Shown piece after piece: positions 1 through 5,886 of a stretch of 13,991 nt of DNA. The stretch spans positions 1-13,991 of the forward strand of contig CANHVD010000080.1 of NCBI GenBank assembly GCA_947463775.1, given 5' to 3'. Both the position numbers and the translations under genes were made by a program. The notes under the pieces were generated by a model. That model was not told where the DNA came from. It worked only from the letters and a program-made list of their open reading frames with translations, and made no database searches. Source of the stretch: Planctomycetaceae bacterium. GTDB taxonomy: Bacteria > Planctomycetota > Planctomycetia > Planctomycetales > Planctomycetaceae. Every line of letters begins with the position of its first letter. Positions within the stretch are counted from its first letter, which is position 1.

Positions 1-107
1 GGAAGCTTCAGCTCGCAGCCGAAGAACGTGATGACGCCACTATCGAAGCCATGCTTCTGGAACTGGAAGAAATCAGTTCGCGAATCGAATTGCCGGCGGA
101 GGTTTGA
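1..107 (+). CDS. C-terminal end of an unidentified protein (5' truncated by the window)
   Basis: An open frame enters from the left edge in frame 3 and ends at TGA 105-107, giving the last 34 residues of a protein. The tail is acidic and helix-prone (LAAEERDD, then LLLELEEISSRIELPAEV), like the end of a coiled or helical domain. No family can be named from so short a piece. That it is a real gene end is supported by the perfect intrinsic terminator at 291-325, although about 180 bases of non-coding sequence lie between. It converges on the ferredoxin gene. The other forward frames here give proteins rich in Trp, Arg and Ser with no recognisable pattern. Confidence 0.5.
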   Translation, partial: KLQLAAEERDDATIEAMLLELEEISSRIELPAEV

Positions 108-175
108 AGCGGGGTTCCAGCCGCCATGGCTTGCATCATCTTTCAGGATCAAGTCAGCACAAGCCTGCTCACTCT

Positions 176-211
176 TTTGTAGCGGAGCGGGCATTTGTAG
201 CGGCGCGGGCA
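176..211 (+). repeat. 18-bp imperfect tandem repeat, two copies
   Basis: Two adjacent 18-base units, 176-193 and 194-211, read TTTGTAGCGG(A or C)GCGGGCA and differ at one base only. They lie in the non-coding stretch between the end of the truncated gene and the terminator. The GC-rich unit beginning TTTGTAGCGG looks like a dispersed intergenic repeat rather than coding sequence, but only this pair is present in the window. Confidence 0.6.
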
Positions 212-290
212 GGCGATCAGCTTTCTTCCATAAGACGGGACCTCAGCAGATCCCCGGCGACTGGCCACCAAAGCCTCGTTCCGCGCGTAA

Positions 291-325
291 AAAAACTCCG
301 GTCCTGATTTGGGACCGGAGTTTTT
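291..325. terminator. Bidirectional intrinsic terminator
   Basis: A perfect 14-base inverted repeat (291-304 and 312-325) surrounds a 7-base loop. The stem core is ACTCCGGTCC/GGACCGGAGT, with an A-run on the left and a T-run on the right, so each strand reads a GC stem followed by a U-tract. It lies between two convergent genes: the truncated gene ending at 107 (plus strand) and the ferredoxin gene ending at 351 (minus strand). It can serve both. Confidence 0.9.
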
Positions 326-350
326 CCATTATGCGAAAGCGAGCCTGCAA

Positions 351-656
351 TTATCGCTTTGGAGCGGTGCAAGAGCCGTGCGTGTCGGCCATAGATGTCT
401 TCTGCTCTGTGATCCCTGGACATTGAGAAGCCATCTCGGCATTCAATTCCTTGTAAGCTGACCACTCAGCCGGCAGATTGTCCTCGTGGAAAATCGCAGC
501 GACTGGGCATTCTGGAACGCAAGCTTCGCAGTCGATGCATTCATCCGGATGGATGAACAGAATGGCTTCACCTTCGTAAAAGCATTCTACTGGACATACG
601 ACCACGCAGTCAGTGTATTTGCAATTGAAGCATGGTTCGGCGACGACATGGGTCAT
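351..656 (-). CDS. fdxA: Seven-iron ferredoxin ([3Fe-4S][4Fe-4S]), FdxA type
   Basis: A cytoplasmic low-potential electron carrier of 101 residues. The N-terminal half matches the FdxA/Azotobacter FdI family closely: MTHVVAEPCFNCKYTDC, then CPVECFYEG, then HPDECIDCEACVPECP. By analogy with FdI, Cys9, Cys17 and Cys50 would bind the [3Fe-4S] cluster and Cys21, Cys40, Cys43 and Cys46 the [4Fe-4S] cluster, with Cys12 and Cys25 free. All expected ligands are present. The C-terminal tail (about residues 60-101) is the variable helix seen in this family. I chose the ATG at 654-656 over one 11 codons upstream because GGAAAGGA lies about 6 bases before it and the family begins MT(Y/H)VV. A small inverted repeat (672-686) lies just upstream of the ribosome site. 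The gene is monocistronic and ends at the shared terminator. The electron partner cannot be told from the neighbours. Confidence 0.95.
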   Translation of the reverse strand: MTHVVAEPCFNCKYTDCVVVCPVECFYEGEAILFIHPDECIDCEACVPECPVAAIFHEDNLPAEWSAYKELNAEMASQCPGITEQKTSMADTHGSCTAPKR

Positions 657-671
657 TGAATATCCTTTCCC

Positions 672-686
672 ACCAGAAGATCTGGT
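672..686 (-). promoter_or_regulatory. Inverted repeat just upstream of the ferredoxin ribosome site
   Basis: ACCAGA and TCTGGT (672-677 and 681-686) form a perfect 6-base inverted repeat around AGA. It is 16-30 bases upstream of the ferredoxin start, immediately before its Shine-Dalgarno sequence. It could be a short mRNA hairpin or a half-site pair for a regulator. Nothing else identifies it. Confidence 0.35.
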
Positions 687-751
687 CACTTACAAATGAC
701 AACGCCCAACATGAGGCGAATTGATGCACAAGTACAGAAATCAAACACCAG

Positions 752-781
752 GGTCAGTCATGGCCAGTTTCGGCCAGTTCT
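752..781. repeat. Three 10-bp direct repeats upstream of the ferredoxin gene
   Basis: Three consecutive decamers on the plus strand read GGTCAGTCAT, GGCCAGTTTC and GGCCAGTTCT (752-761, 762-771, 772-781). The second and third share their first eight bases. The 10-base period places each copy on the same face of the helix. The array begins about 95 bases upstream of the ferredoxin start, a plausible place for an activator or repressor to bind. Confidence 0.4.
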
Positions 782-1129
782 TTAGCTGAGTTTTATGACA
801 TCTGTTTCGGCAATTTCCAGACTTGTTAGACAGGCAATCCGACAGAGTTCAAATTGAGACGGAGTCTCTAATCGAAGTCCGGCGGAAAACGGTCTTCCGC
901 CCCTCTGATGCCCTCCGGAAGTCTTCTCAGGTTTCCCCAATCGGAATGCTTATCAAAGATTGTTCTCTGCGGAGCGAATCCAAGGTTGTCGGTGTCCCAG
1001 GGGAGTGGCACAATCTTCGCAGATGAAAAGCATCGCTGGAGAAATCGGGTTGGGGGGTTGTTCCGATCAAAGAGAATCCGTTGGCCGGAGTTCATCCCTC
1101 GGCGATAAAACAACGTTATTGACCCTTGT

Positions 1130-1253
1130 CGTGACTGACATCACAGTTTGTGCTTGATGTGACATTCTTCAAATCTTCCGCCCCTTATTCTCACGTGACC
1201 TCGAAACAAAGGTTTCTGTGGTGTTTCCTGGCTCCACGAGTCTTCTACGTGAC
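1130..1253 (+). promoter_or_regulatory. Cluster of four YGTGAC hexamers upstream of the ECF sigma gene
   Basis: CGTGAC occurs at 1130-1135, 1194-1199 and 1248-1253, and TGTGAC at 1158-1163, all on the plus strand within 124 bases and within 200 bases of the sigma factor start. An imperfect inverted repeat (ACATCA at 1138-1143, TGATGT at 1155-1160) overlaps the second copy. The spacing is irregular (28, 36 and 54 bases), so this is a candidate regulatory cluster and not a defined operator. Confidence 0.3.
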
Positions 1254-1325
1254 TACATGGCTTCTGATCTCCGGCTTCGCGCGATTTTTCGGCGAGGCTG
1301 CGACCACACGAATTGAGCTTTTGCC

Positions 1326-1901
1326 GTGCCACTAACAGACATTGATCGAAAACTTCTGAATGACCTCCTGGCAGGCCAGAGTGGTGCGTGGAGACTCTTC
1401 GTCGACCGCTTTACGGGCCTCATCATTCAGGTTATCAAGCATACCGCTCAGGCTCACAGCCTGAAATTGAATGCCGACGACATCGAAGATCTCTGCGCAG
1501 AGACATTTGCCGAACTGCTTTTGCGCGACATGGCCGCCCTGAGATCGTTTCGGGGACGTAGCTCTCTGGCAACTTATCTGTCAGTGATTACTCGCAGAGC
1601 CGTCGTCCGTAAGCTGACTCAACACCGTTATTTGCAGGCGATGGGACACGTCAATGCTCATCAGGCGGCTGTCGACTATGCCTCCAACGACGCTCCGCCG
1701 GGCCGTCAGCTTGAACAGAGAGATCACGTGGAAAGTTTGTTTTCTCGACTTCCACAAGAAGCGGCAAAGGTCCTGAAGTGGATTTATCTTGACGGCCTCA
1801 GCTATCGACAAGTGGCAAAAAAACTTGGAAAACCCCTAAACTCACTGGGTCCCTTGCTGACACGCATTCGCGCGGCCGCGGGCCCCGCCACTGCGGATTG
1901 A
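1326..1901 (+). CDS. ECF-type RNA polymerase sigma factor
   Basis: A 191-residue extracytoplasmic-function sigma factor that would direct RNA polymerase to alternative promoters. Sigma region 2 spans about residues 14-97, with the acidic patch ADDIEDLCAETF (50-61) and the -10-recognition segment FRGRSSLATYLSVITRRAV (75-93). A charged linker (about 98-137) leads to sigma region 4 (about 138-182), whose helix-turn-helix follows LPQEAAKVLKWIYLDGLSYRQ. The start is GTG: an in-frame TGA lies four codons upstream, so no earlier start is possible, and GAG lies 8 bases before it. The C-terminus ends soon after region 4, without the extra domains of some planctomycete ECF proteins. No anti-sigma gene is adjacent on either side, so its control is not visible. 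The downstream DUF1559 gene is on the same strand, 245 bases away, but I see no proof of a regulatory link. Confidence 0.88.
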   Translation: MPLTDIDRKLLNDLLAGQSGAWRLFVDRFTGLIIQVIKHTAQAHSLKLNADDIEDLCAETFAELLLRDMAALRSFRGRSSLATYLSVITRRAVVRKLTQHRYLQAMGHVNAHQAAVDYASNDAPPGRQLEQRDHVESLFSRLPQEAAKVLKWIYLDGLSYRQVAKKLGKPLNSLGPLLTRIRAAAGPATAD

Positions 1902-2146
1902 CTGCATATCCGGGCCACGGTCTGTCCAGAGCAATTGGTTTGCATGCATTTTTGAAAAATCGGCGTTCTCTGGAGTCTACTCTGCCGTTAATCTGTTGAA
2001 GCGATTTGCCGCGAACGTGTTTTTCTGGTCGGAAACAGTTCGTCTTCGCAAGACCGATAAGCAGGCTCATGCACTGACATTGATTCAGCGTCATGAGAGT
2101 GTCATCGCGTCGAAGCCACCTCAACTGCCGCCCAAGGTCGACCAGA
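1902..2146. other. Intergenic gap after the sigma factor gene
   Basis: No gene is seen. A nested inverted repeat is present: TCCAGAG (1925-1931) pairs with CTCTGGA (1968-1974), enclosing the AT-only palindrome ATTTTTGAAAAAT (1948-1960). This could fold downstream of the sigma factor transcript, but the structure is not a classic terminator. Confidence 0.35.
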
Positions 2147-3199
2147 ATGAAATCCCGTTCGCATAGTTTTGAAGTCCCCCCTGCGAACTCAAATGTCCGA
2201 TCAGGCTTCACGCTGATTGAACTTCTGGTGGTTATTGCCATCATCGGAGTCCTTGTGGCAATCCTGCTGCCCGCTGTCCAGGCGGCTCGCGCAGCTGCTC
2301 GAAGAACGCAATGCCTCAGTAACCTCAAACAACTCGGGTTGGCGATCCATAACTTTCACGATGCCAATCGAATGTTCCCTCCGGCTCGATTGATCCTGAA
2401 TTCCAATCGAGCATCAAACAGCAGTGACGGCACCGACGAGGGGCTTGATGAGCCGACATGGCTGATTCATATTCTGCCGCACCTTGAGCAATCAGCGTTA
2501 TTCAGTCAGTGGGACGTCTATAAGCCTTACGGTCTGCATTCCTCCGAGGCCCGTTCGTCTGTGGTCTCCACTTATCTGTGCCCGGAAAGGCATTCTGCTT
2601 CTGATGCAGTAACCAAGGACGTTCAGGTTGAGATTCGATTCCCCTGCGGCTGCAAAGGAGGAATCCAGTCAATCCCTGGCGGAGCTGTCGCGGATTATGT
2701 CGCAAATCATGGAGACAATTCCCCGGGAGCAGCCGGCCTGCCGACAGATTTTTACTGGGGTGGCTATGGCACAGGTGTCCTGATTTCCAGTACACCGGAA
2801 ATTGACGAAGCAAAGTCACTTAATGGACAGATTGTTTTGAAACGTCGCTGGCTCGATACCGTCTCCATGAGTGATTTGAAAGACGGAACCAGCCAGACAA
2901 TCCTCGTGGGTGAACCTCACGTACCGCCCGACAAGCTCTCACAGAGCCCGTGGAATGGTCCTGCTTATATGGGTCGGCATCTGACTCATTTTGCAAGAAT
3001 CGGTGGCCCCGGAGTTCCCATCGCGCATCACCCCAACGATCAGCGAGCCTCCGTTTACTCGTTCGGCAGTGCTCATACCGGAATGTGCCAGTTCGCTTTT
3101 GCTGACGGCAGCGCGAGGGCGGTCAATTCCAGCCTCAACACCCGAATACTGGCCAGTCTCTGTCATCGATCTGACGGTGTTCAGGTTGGTGACTTTTAA
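2147..3199 (+). CDS. DUF1559 pilin-like (pseudopilin-type) secreted protein
   Basis: A 350-residue member of the DUF1559 (SBP_bac_10) family, highly expanded in planctomycetes and presumed to be exported and displayed outside the inner membrane. Its exact role is unknown. The N-terminus has a type IV prepilin signature: Gly20/Phe21 processing site, Glu25 at mature position 5, then the hydrophobic helix LLVVIAIIGVLVAILLPAV. The family block ARRTQCLSNLKQLGLAIHNFHD follows. The C-terminus has the typical GSAHTG...FADGSARAVNSS pattern, ending in DGVQVGDF. I chose the ATG at 2147 over the one 18 codons upstream. It has AAGG about 9 bases before it and gives the short basic leader normal for the family. 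The lipoprotein gene begins 10 bases after its stop, so the two are probably co-transcribed. Confidence 0.9.
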   Translation: MKSRSHSFEVPPANSNVRSGFTLIELLVVIAIIGVLVAILLPAVQAARAAARRTQCLSNLKQLGLAIHNFHDANRMFPPARLILNSNRASNSSDGTDEGLDEPTWLIHILPHLEQSALFSQWDVYKPYGLHSSEARSSVVSTYLCPERHSASDAVTKDVQVEIRFPCGCKGGIQSIPGGAVADYVANHGDNSPGAAGLPTDFYWGGYGTGVLISSTPEIDEAKSLNGQIVLKRRWLDTVSMSDLKDGTSQTILVGEPHVPPDKLSQSPWNGPAYMGRHLTHFARIGGPGVPIAHHPNDQRASVYSFGSAHTGMCQFAFADGSARAVNSSLNTRILASLCHRSDGVQVGDF

Positions 3200-3209
3200 G
3201 AACCCGCTC

Positions 3210-3662
3210 ATGACAGTCCTTTCGAGCTTTCACGCTGGCCGTCGCACCATCCTCGCTGCGGCGATTGTTCTGATCATCACATCCAATGGATGCGGTGAAA
3301 AGCAACCAACGACCTATCCAGTAAAGGGACGAGTTATCTTTTCAGATGGCAAACCCGTCATGCTGGGGACAGTTGAACTGCTTTCCAAAGCGGGAACAAT
3401 GAACGCTCAGGGATCGATTCAGCCTGATGGCACCTTCATCCTTGGCACATTCGCCAGTAATGATGGCGCTGTTGAAGGGACACACAAAGCGATCGTCATG
3501 CAGATGATTGTGAGTGATGGTCTCCCCAGACATTCGATGGATCATGGCGATCCGATCGATCCGCTTTACAGCTCCTATTCGTCATCTCCGCTGACCGCGC
3601 TCGTTCAACCCACAGCATCCAACGAGATCACGTTGACTGTAGAACGCGCGAAGCGAAAGTAA
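3210..3662 (+). CDS. Small secreted lipoprotein, carboxypeptidase-regulatory-like (Ig-fold)
   Basis: A 150-residue exported protein. The N-terminus has a basic stretch (GRRT), a hydrophobic core (ILAAAIVLIIT) and a loose lipobox ending at Cys28 (SNGC), so a lipid-anchored protein is likely. The mature part starts with YPVKGRVIFSDGKPV, the usual opening of small planctomycete lipoproteins with a transthyretin/carboxypeptidase-regulatory-like beta-sandwich. GSIQPDGTFILGTF fits the middle strands. Such genes very often sit directly after a DUF1559 gene, as here (10-base gap). No catalytic residues are seen; a structural or surface role is most likely. The ATG at 3210 is the only start that leaves a signal peptide at the N-terminus. 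Its ribosome site is weak, consistent with translational coupling to the gene before it. Confidence 0.82.
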   Translation: MTVLSSFHAGRRTILAAAIVLIITSNGCGEKQPTTYPVKGRVIFSDGKPVMLGTVELLSKAGTMNAQGSIQPDGTFILGTFASNDGAVEGTHKAIVMQMIVSDGLPRHSMDHGDPIDPLYSSYSSSPLTALVQPTASNEITLTVERAKRK

Positions 3663-3729
3663 GAGCGTGTATGGAGTACGGATCTCACCCCCACTTGTGA
3701 TTTCCGAAGAAATGCTCCCTCAATACCAA

Positions 3730-3756
3730 TTGACAAATCGCACAAGTCATTAGAAT
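3730..3756 (+). promoter_or_regulatory. Possible sigma-70-like promoter for the 3813-10733 cluster
   Basis: A perfect TTGACA box (3730-3735) is followed after 15 bases by TAGAAT (3751-3756), five of six matches to the -10 consensus. The spacer is two bases shorter than ideal. Transcription would begin about 50 bases before the start of the Cys/His-rich protein gene at 3813. Confidence 0.4.
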
Positions 3757-3812
3757 GTCTGGCACTGGTCGGGCTCTAAGTTGGTTGTTCAATACTACTT
3801 GGCCCAGAGAGC

Positions 3813-4259
3813 ATGCATACGCGTCGCTTTCAAATTCTTATTTCGCTTCAGGTTGCGCTGCAACTCCTGATTCCCGCGTTCGCCCCGTGGCTGCATTCGT
3901 TTGTCGATTGTGGCGGCGTGCAGTGCTTCACGTCGACTCAGAAATCCCATTCCGCGTCAGCCTGCCCAACACAGCGTCCGTTGCCTCGCTGCCTCGCCGG
4001 ATGTTGCCACGACGATGGCAACGACAGTGCCAGCTCAGCAACCCACTCATCAGACCCAGGCCAGCCTGATCAGCAAACCCCTCATGATTGTGCCCACTGC
4101 GCGATCTGTCAGGCGATTTCCGCTCCACGAATTCTGGCATCTGTCGTTGAACTCTCGGCAGCTCCTGAGCAGATCGTGCCTCTTATTGTGCCGGCCTGCG
4201 CAGACCCAATGCTGGGATTTGGCCTGCCGCCGAAATGTCGCGCTCCGCCTGCGGCTTGA
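3813..4259 (+). CDS. Secreted Cys/His-rich protein, DUF2946-like
   Basis: A 148-residue protein with an N-terminal signal or anchor (basic HTRR, then FQILISLQVALQLLIPAFAP). The mature part has nine cysteines: 33, 38, 51, 60, 64, 65, 93, 96 and 99. The last three form HDCAHCAICQAI, a C-x2-C-x2-C motif with interleaved histidines. Further histidines at 46, 66 and 78 sit in a Ser/Asp-rich linker. The overall pattern (signal, Cys/His-rich linker, HxxCxxC, short hydrophobic tail) resembles DUF2946-type proteins, often found near metal-uptake genes. The similarity is by pattern only. Two other forward frames overlap it (3755-4069 and 3901-4338). I prefer this one because only it has a signal peptide and clustered metal-binding motifs. 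It is the first gene of the cluster of exported proteins. A metal-binding or metal-sensing role is an inference. Confidence 0.65.
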   Translation: MHTRRFQILISLQVALQLLIPAFAPWLHSFVDCGGVQCFTSTQKSHSASACPTQRPLPRCLAGCCHDDGNDSASSATHSSDPGQPDQQTPHDCAHCAICQAISAPRILASVVELSAAPEQIVPLIVPACADPMLGFGLPPKCRAPPAA

Positions 4260-4683
4260 GCGTCTCACATCGCAGTTCTCCGTGATTCGTGCCAGAAACA
4301 ACGGAATCCATCAAGGCTTGAGCTGTCAACTCAAGTAGATGTGATGTCGTTGCCTGATGGCTCTTCTTAACAGAACTGCAACCGTTGCACCTCGAAATGT
4401 GCTCGCGTGATGCACTCGTATCCTCTGCGTTGACGAGGGCGCGCATGCAGAACTGCGACGCCACTTCGATCCGCAAGTGCAGCAGCAGTGCGCAATTCGT
4501 CGCTGCCGAGCAACTTCAATTCGCATTCGTGATCTGGCCCTGTAGCCACGATTCATGATCGGCGGACCAGGCTCGAGTTGCGCAGATTGCACGACAGAAT
4601 CGGGCATCACCCCTGCTGACAACGCCCAAACTCAGACCCTTCTACTTACTGATTAATTTAAATTTCCATAAGGAAAATATTAG
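4260..4683. other. Leader region before the second DUF1559 gene
   Basis: About 420 bases with no credible gene; the minus-strand open frames here have no ribosome sites or family patterns. It contains a 13-base palindrome (4377-4389) and two 9-base near-repeats, TTCGTGATC (4526-4534) and TTCATGATC (4552-4560). The last 45 bases are unusually AT-rich and end in a good ribosome site (AAGGAAA) 7 bases before ATG 4684. Such a long leader could hold a separate promoter for the genes that follow. Confidence 0.5.
4377..4389. promoter_or_regulatory. Palindrome TGCAAC-C-GTTGCA, possible operator
   Basis: TGCAAC and GTTGCA are perfect inverted 6-base arms around a single C. The site is in the leader upstream of the second DUF1559 gene, about 300 bases before its start. 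The shape resembles a helix-turn-helix repressor operator (TGCAA...TTGCA is common for LacI-type proteins), but no regulator gene lies nearby. Confidence 0.3.
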
Positions 4684-5670
4684 ATGTTAAAGTCTCAAAT
4701 CGCTTCCGTACGAAAACGAGGATTTACCCTGATCGAATTGCTGGTTGTAATCGCGATCATCGCAATTCTAATTGCACTGTTATTGCCCGCCGTCCAGCAG
4801 GCTCGCGAAGCAGCCAGAAGAACGCAGTGCAAAAACAATCTGAAGCAATTAGCACTGGCGGCTCACAACTACGCTGACACGCACAGTTCGTTTCCACTTC
4901 AAGCTGGCGCATCCTTGTATGGCTATTCAGCTCAGGCTCAGTTGCTGCCATTTCATGAACAGGGCAGCCTGCATAGTCTCATCAACTTTAATCAGCCGCT
5001 GACCATCGGGCTGGCGTGGAATCCGCAAGTGAACCCTGCGATTGCTGCTGTGGCCGGAACTCGCATTTCTGTGCTGATGTGCCCCAGCGATTCTGGGAAT
5101 CCTATGTTCACTGATTCGTTTGGATTTGCCTGGGCTGGCGGCAACTATCTTGTGAATGGTGGGTCAGGAACACAGTTGAACTACTGTTCGGGCAACAACG
5201 ATGGACTCTTCTGGCGCGGTTCGAGCATCAAGTTTCGTGACATCACCGATGGAACCAGCAACACCGCATTCATGGCGGAGACATTGTTTGGTAACAGGCA
5301 GGCGGCGACAACAACTCTGGTGGATACTCAACGCCAGATGAAGCGAGTCAATCTTGGAGCGTCGTGCGTGGCGACGGCTGAAGCCATGGAATCAACTGCG
5401 TCCACGAACTTCACTGGAAACCGGGCTGGAATCTGGATTTCATCAACGGGATTTCACACCCTTATTCAGGGCTACTATCCACCGAATTCAAAAAGCCCGG
5501 ACTTCGGTAATCACGGAGAAGTTGTGTCCGGTCCACGAAGCCTGCACGTCGGGGGAGCGCAGCTGTCGCTCTGTGACGGCAGTGTTCGCTTTGTTTCCGA
5601 GAACGTGAATCTTGCCATCTTCCGCAACGTGTTCGCTCGCAACGACGGACAGGTGCTGGGCGAATTTTGA
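4684..5670 (+). CDS. DUF1559 pilin-like secreted protein (second copy)
   Basis: A 328-residue DUF1559 protein. The prepilin signature is complete: a short basic leader (SVRKR), Gly13/Phe14 cleavage site, Glu18 at mature position 5, then the helix LLVVIAIIAILIALLLPAVQ. The block QAREAARRTQCKNNLKQLAL matches the family consensus almost exactly. Later landmarks are CPSD (a typical DUF1559 motif), FRDITDGTSNTAFMAE and SLHVGGAQLSLCDGSVRFVSE. It ends in DGQVLGEF. The start is clear: AAGGAAA lies 7 bases before ATG. It matches the family consensus better than the copy at 2147-3199. It precedes the propeller gene by about 215 bases, which include a strong hairpin (5750-5767), so it may be transcribed with or separately from the genes downstream. 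Function is unknown; display at the cell surface or in the periplasm is inferred from the pilin-like N-terminus. Confidence 0.93.
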   Translation: MLKSQIASVRKRGFTLIELLVVIAIIAILIALLLPAVQQAREAARRTQCKNNLKQLALAAHNYADTHSSFPLQAGASLYGYSAQAQLLPFHEQGSLHSLINFNQPLTIGLAWNPQVNPAIAAVAGTRISVLMCPSDSGNPMFTDSFGFAWAGGNYLVNGGSGTQLNYCSGNNDGLFWRGSSIKFRDITDGTSNTAFMAETLFGNRQAATTTLVDTQRQMKRVNLGASCVATAEAMESTASTNFTGNRAGIWISSTGFHTLIQGYYPPNSKSPDFGNHGEVVSGPRSLHVGGAQLSLCDGSVRFVSENVNLAIFRNVFARNDGQVLGEF

Positions 5671-5749
5671 CCTGATCCCGGATATGGTGGAAGTTGCGGC
5701 CAATGTGTTCGCGGGACACCCGATCGTATTGAGTCTCAGTCGTAGCCGT

Positions 5750-5767
5750 GCGCGGAGTAATCCGCGC
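5750..5767 (+). other. GC-rich hairpin with a GNRA-type tetraloop
   Basis: GCGCGGA (5750-5756) pairs perfectly with TCCGCGC (5761-5767) around the loop GTAA, which as RNA is a GNRA tetraloop. It lies between the second DUF1559 gene and the PQQ/EF-hand propeller gene. No T-run follows, so it is more likely an mRNA-processing, stability or attenuation element than a simple terminator. Confidence 0.5.
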
Positions 5768-5886
5768 CGAAATCGATCCGGCCTTCTGATCAATATCCGA
5801 TCATTAACCTGTCGCAGCGCTGGTTGAGCAATCTCAGCCAGCGACTGCTCTTTTGTGCCAAACCGTCTTCTTTCAGGACGTTATCC

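Larger units (their letters stand above)
687..1325. other. Non-coding stretch between ferredoxin and sigma factor genes
   Basis: About 640 bases with no convincing gene: the short open frames on both strands lack ribosome sites and family patterns. It holds the three decamer repeats (752-781) and a perfect hairpin, GGCGGAA (881-887) with TTCCGCC (895-901) around a 7-base loop. It also holds four copies of the hexamer YGTGAC at 1130-1135, 1158-1163, 1194-1199 and 1248-1253, all ahead of the sigma factor gene. A minus-strand open frame at 868-1113 contains LPWDTDNLGF, slightly like the start of a GNAT acetyltransferase, but it stops after a few dozen residues and is not called as a gene. Confidence 0.6.

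Noticed and set aside
868..1113. Minus-strand open frame with LPWDTDNLGF, slightly like a GNAT acetyltransferase start
   Set aside because: It stops after about 80 residues, has no ribosome site, and the similarity is a single short motif. At best it is a relic.
1948..1960. AT-only palindrome ATTTTTGAAAAAT as a terminator for the sigma factor gene
   Set aside because: The stem is too weak alone, and it lies inside a larger imperfect repeat with no T-run after a GC stem.
3755..4338. Alternative forward frames overlapping the Cys/His-rich protein gene (3755-4069 and 3901-4338)
   Set aside because: They are rich in Arg and Ser and lack a signal peptide and a ribosome site. The frame at 3813 explains the region better.
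697..4629. Exact 13-mer TGACAACGCCCAA at 697-709 and 4617-4629
   Set aside because: One or two chance repeats of this length are expected in a 14-kb window; the contexts are unrelated.
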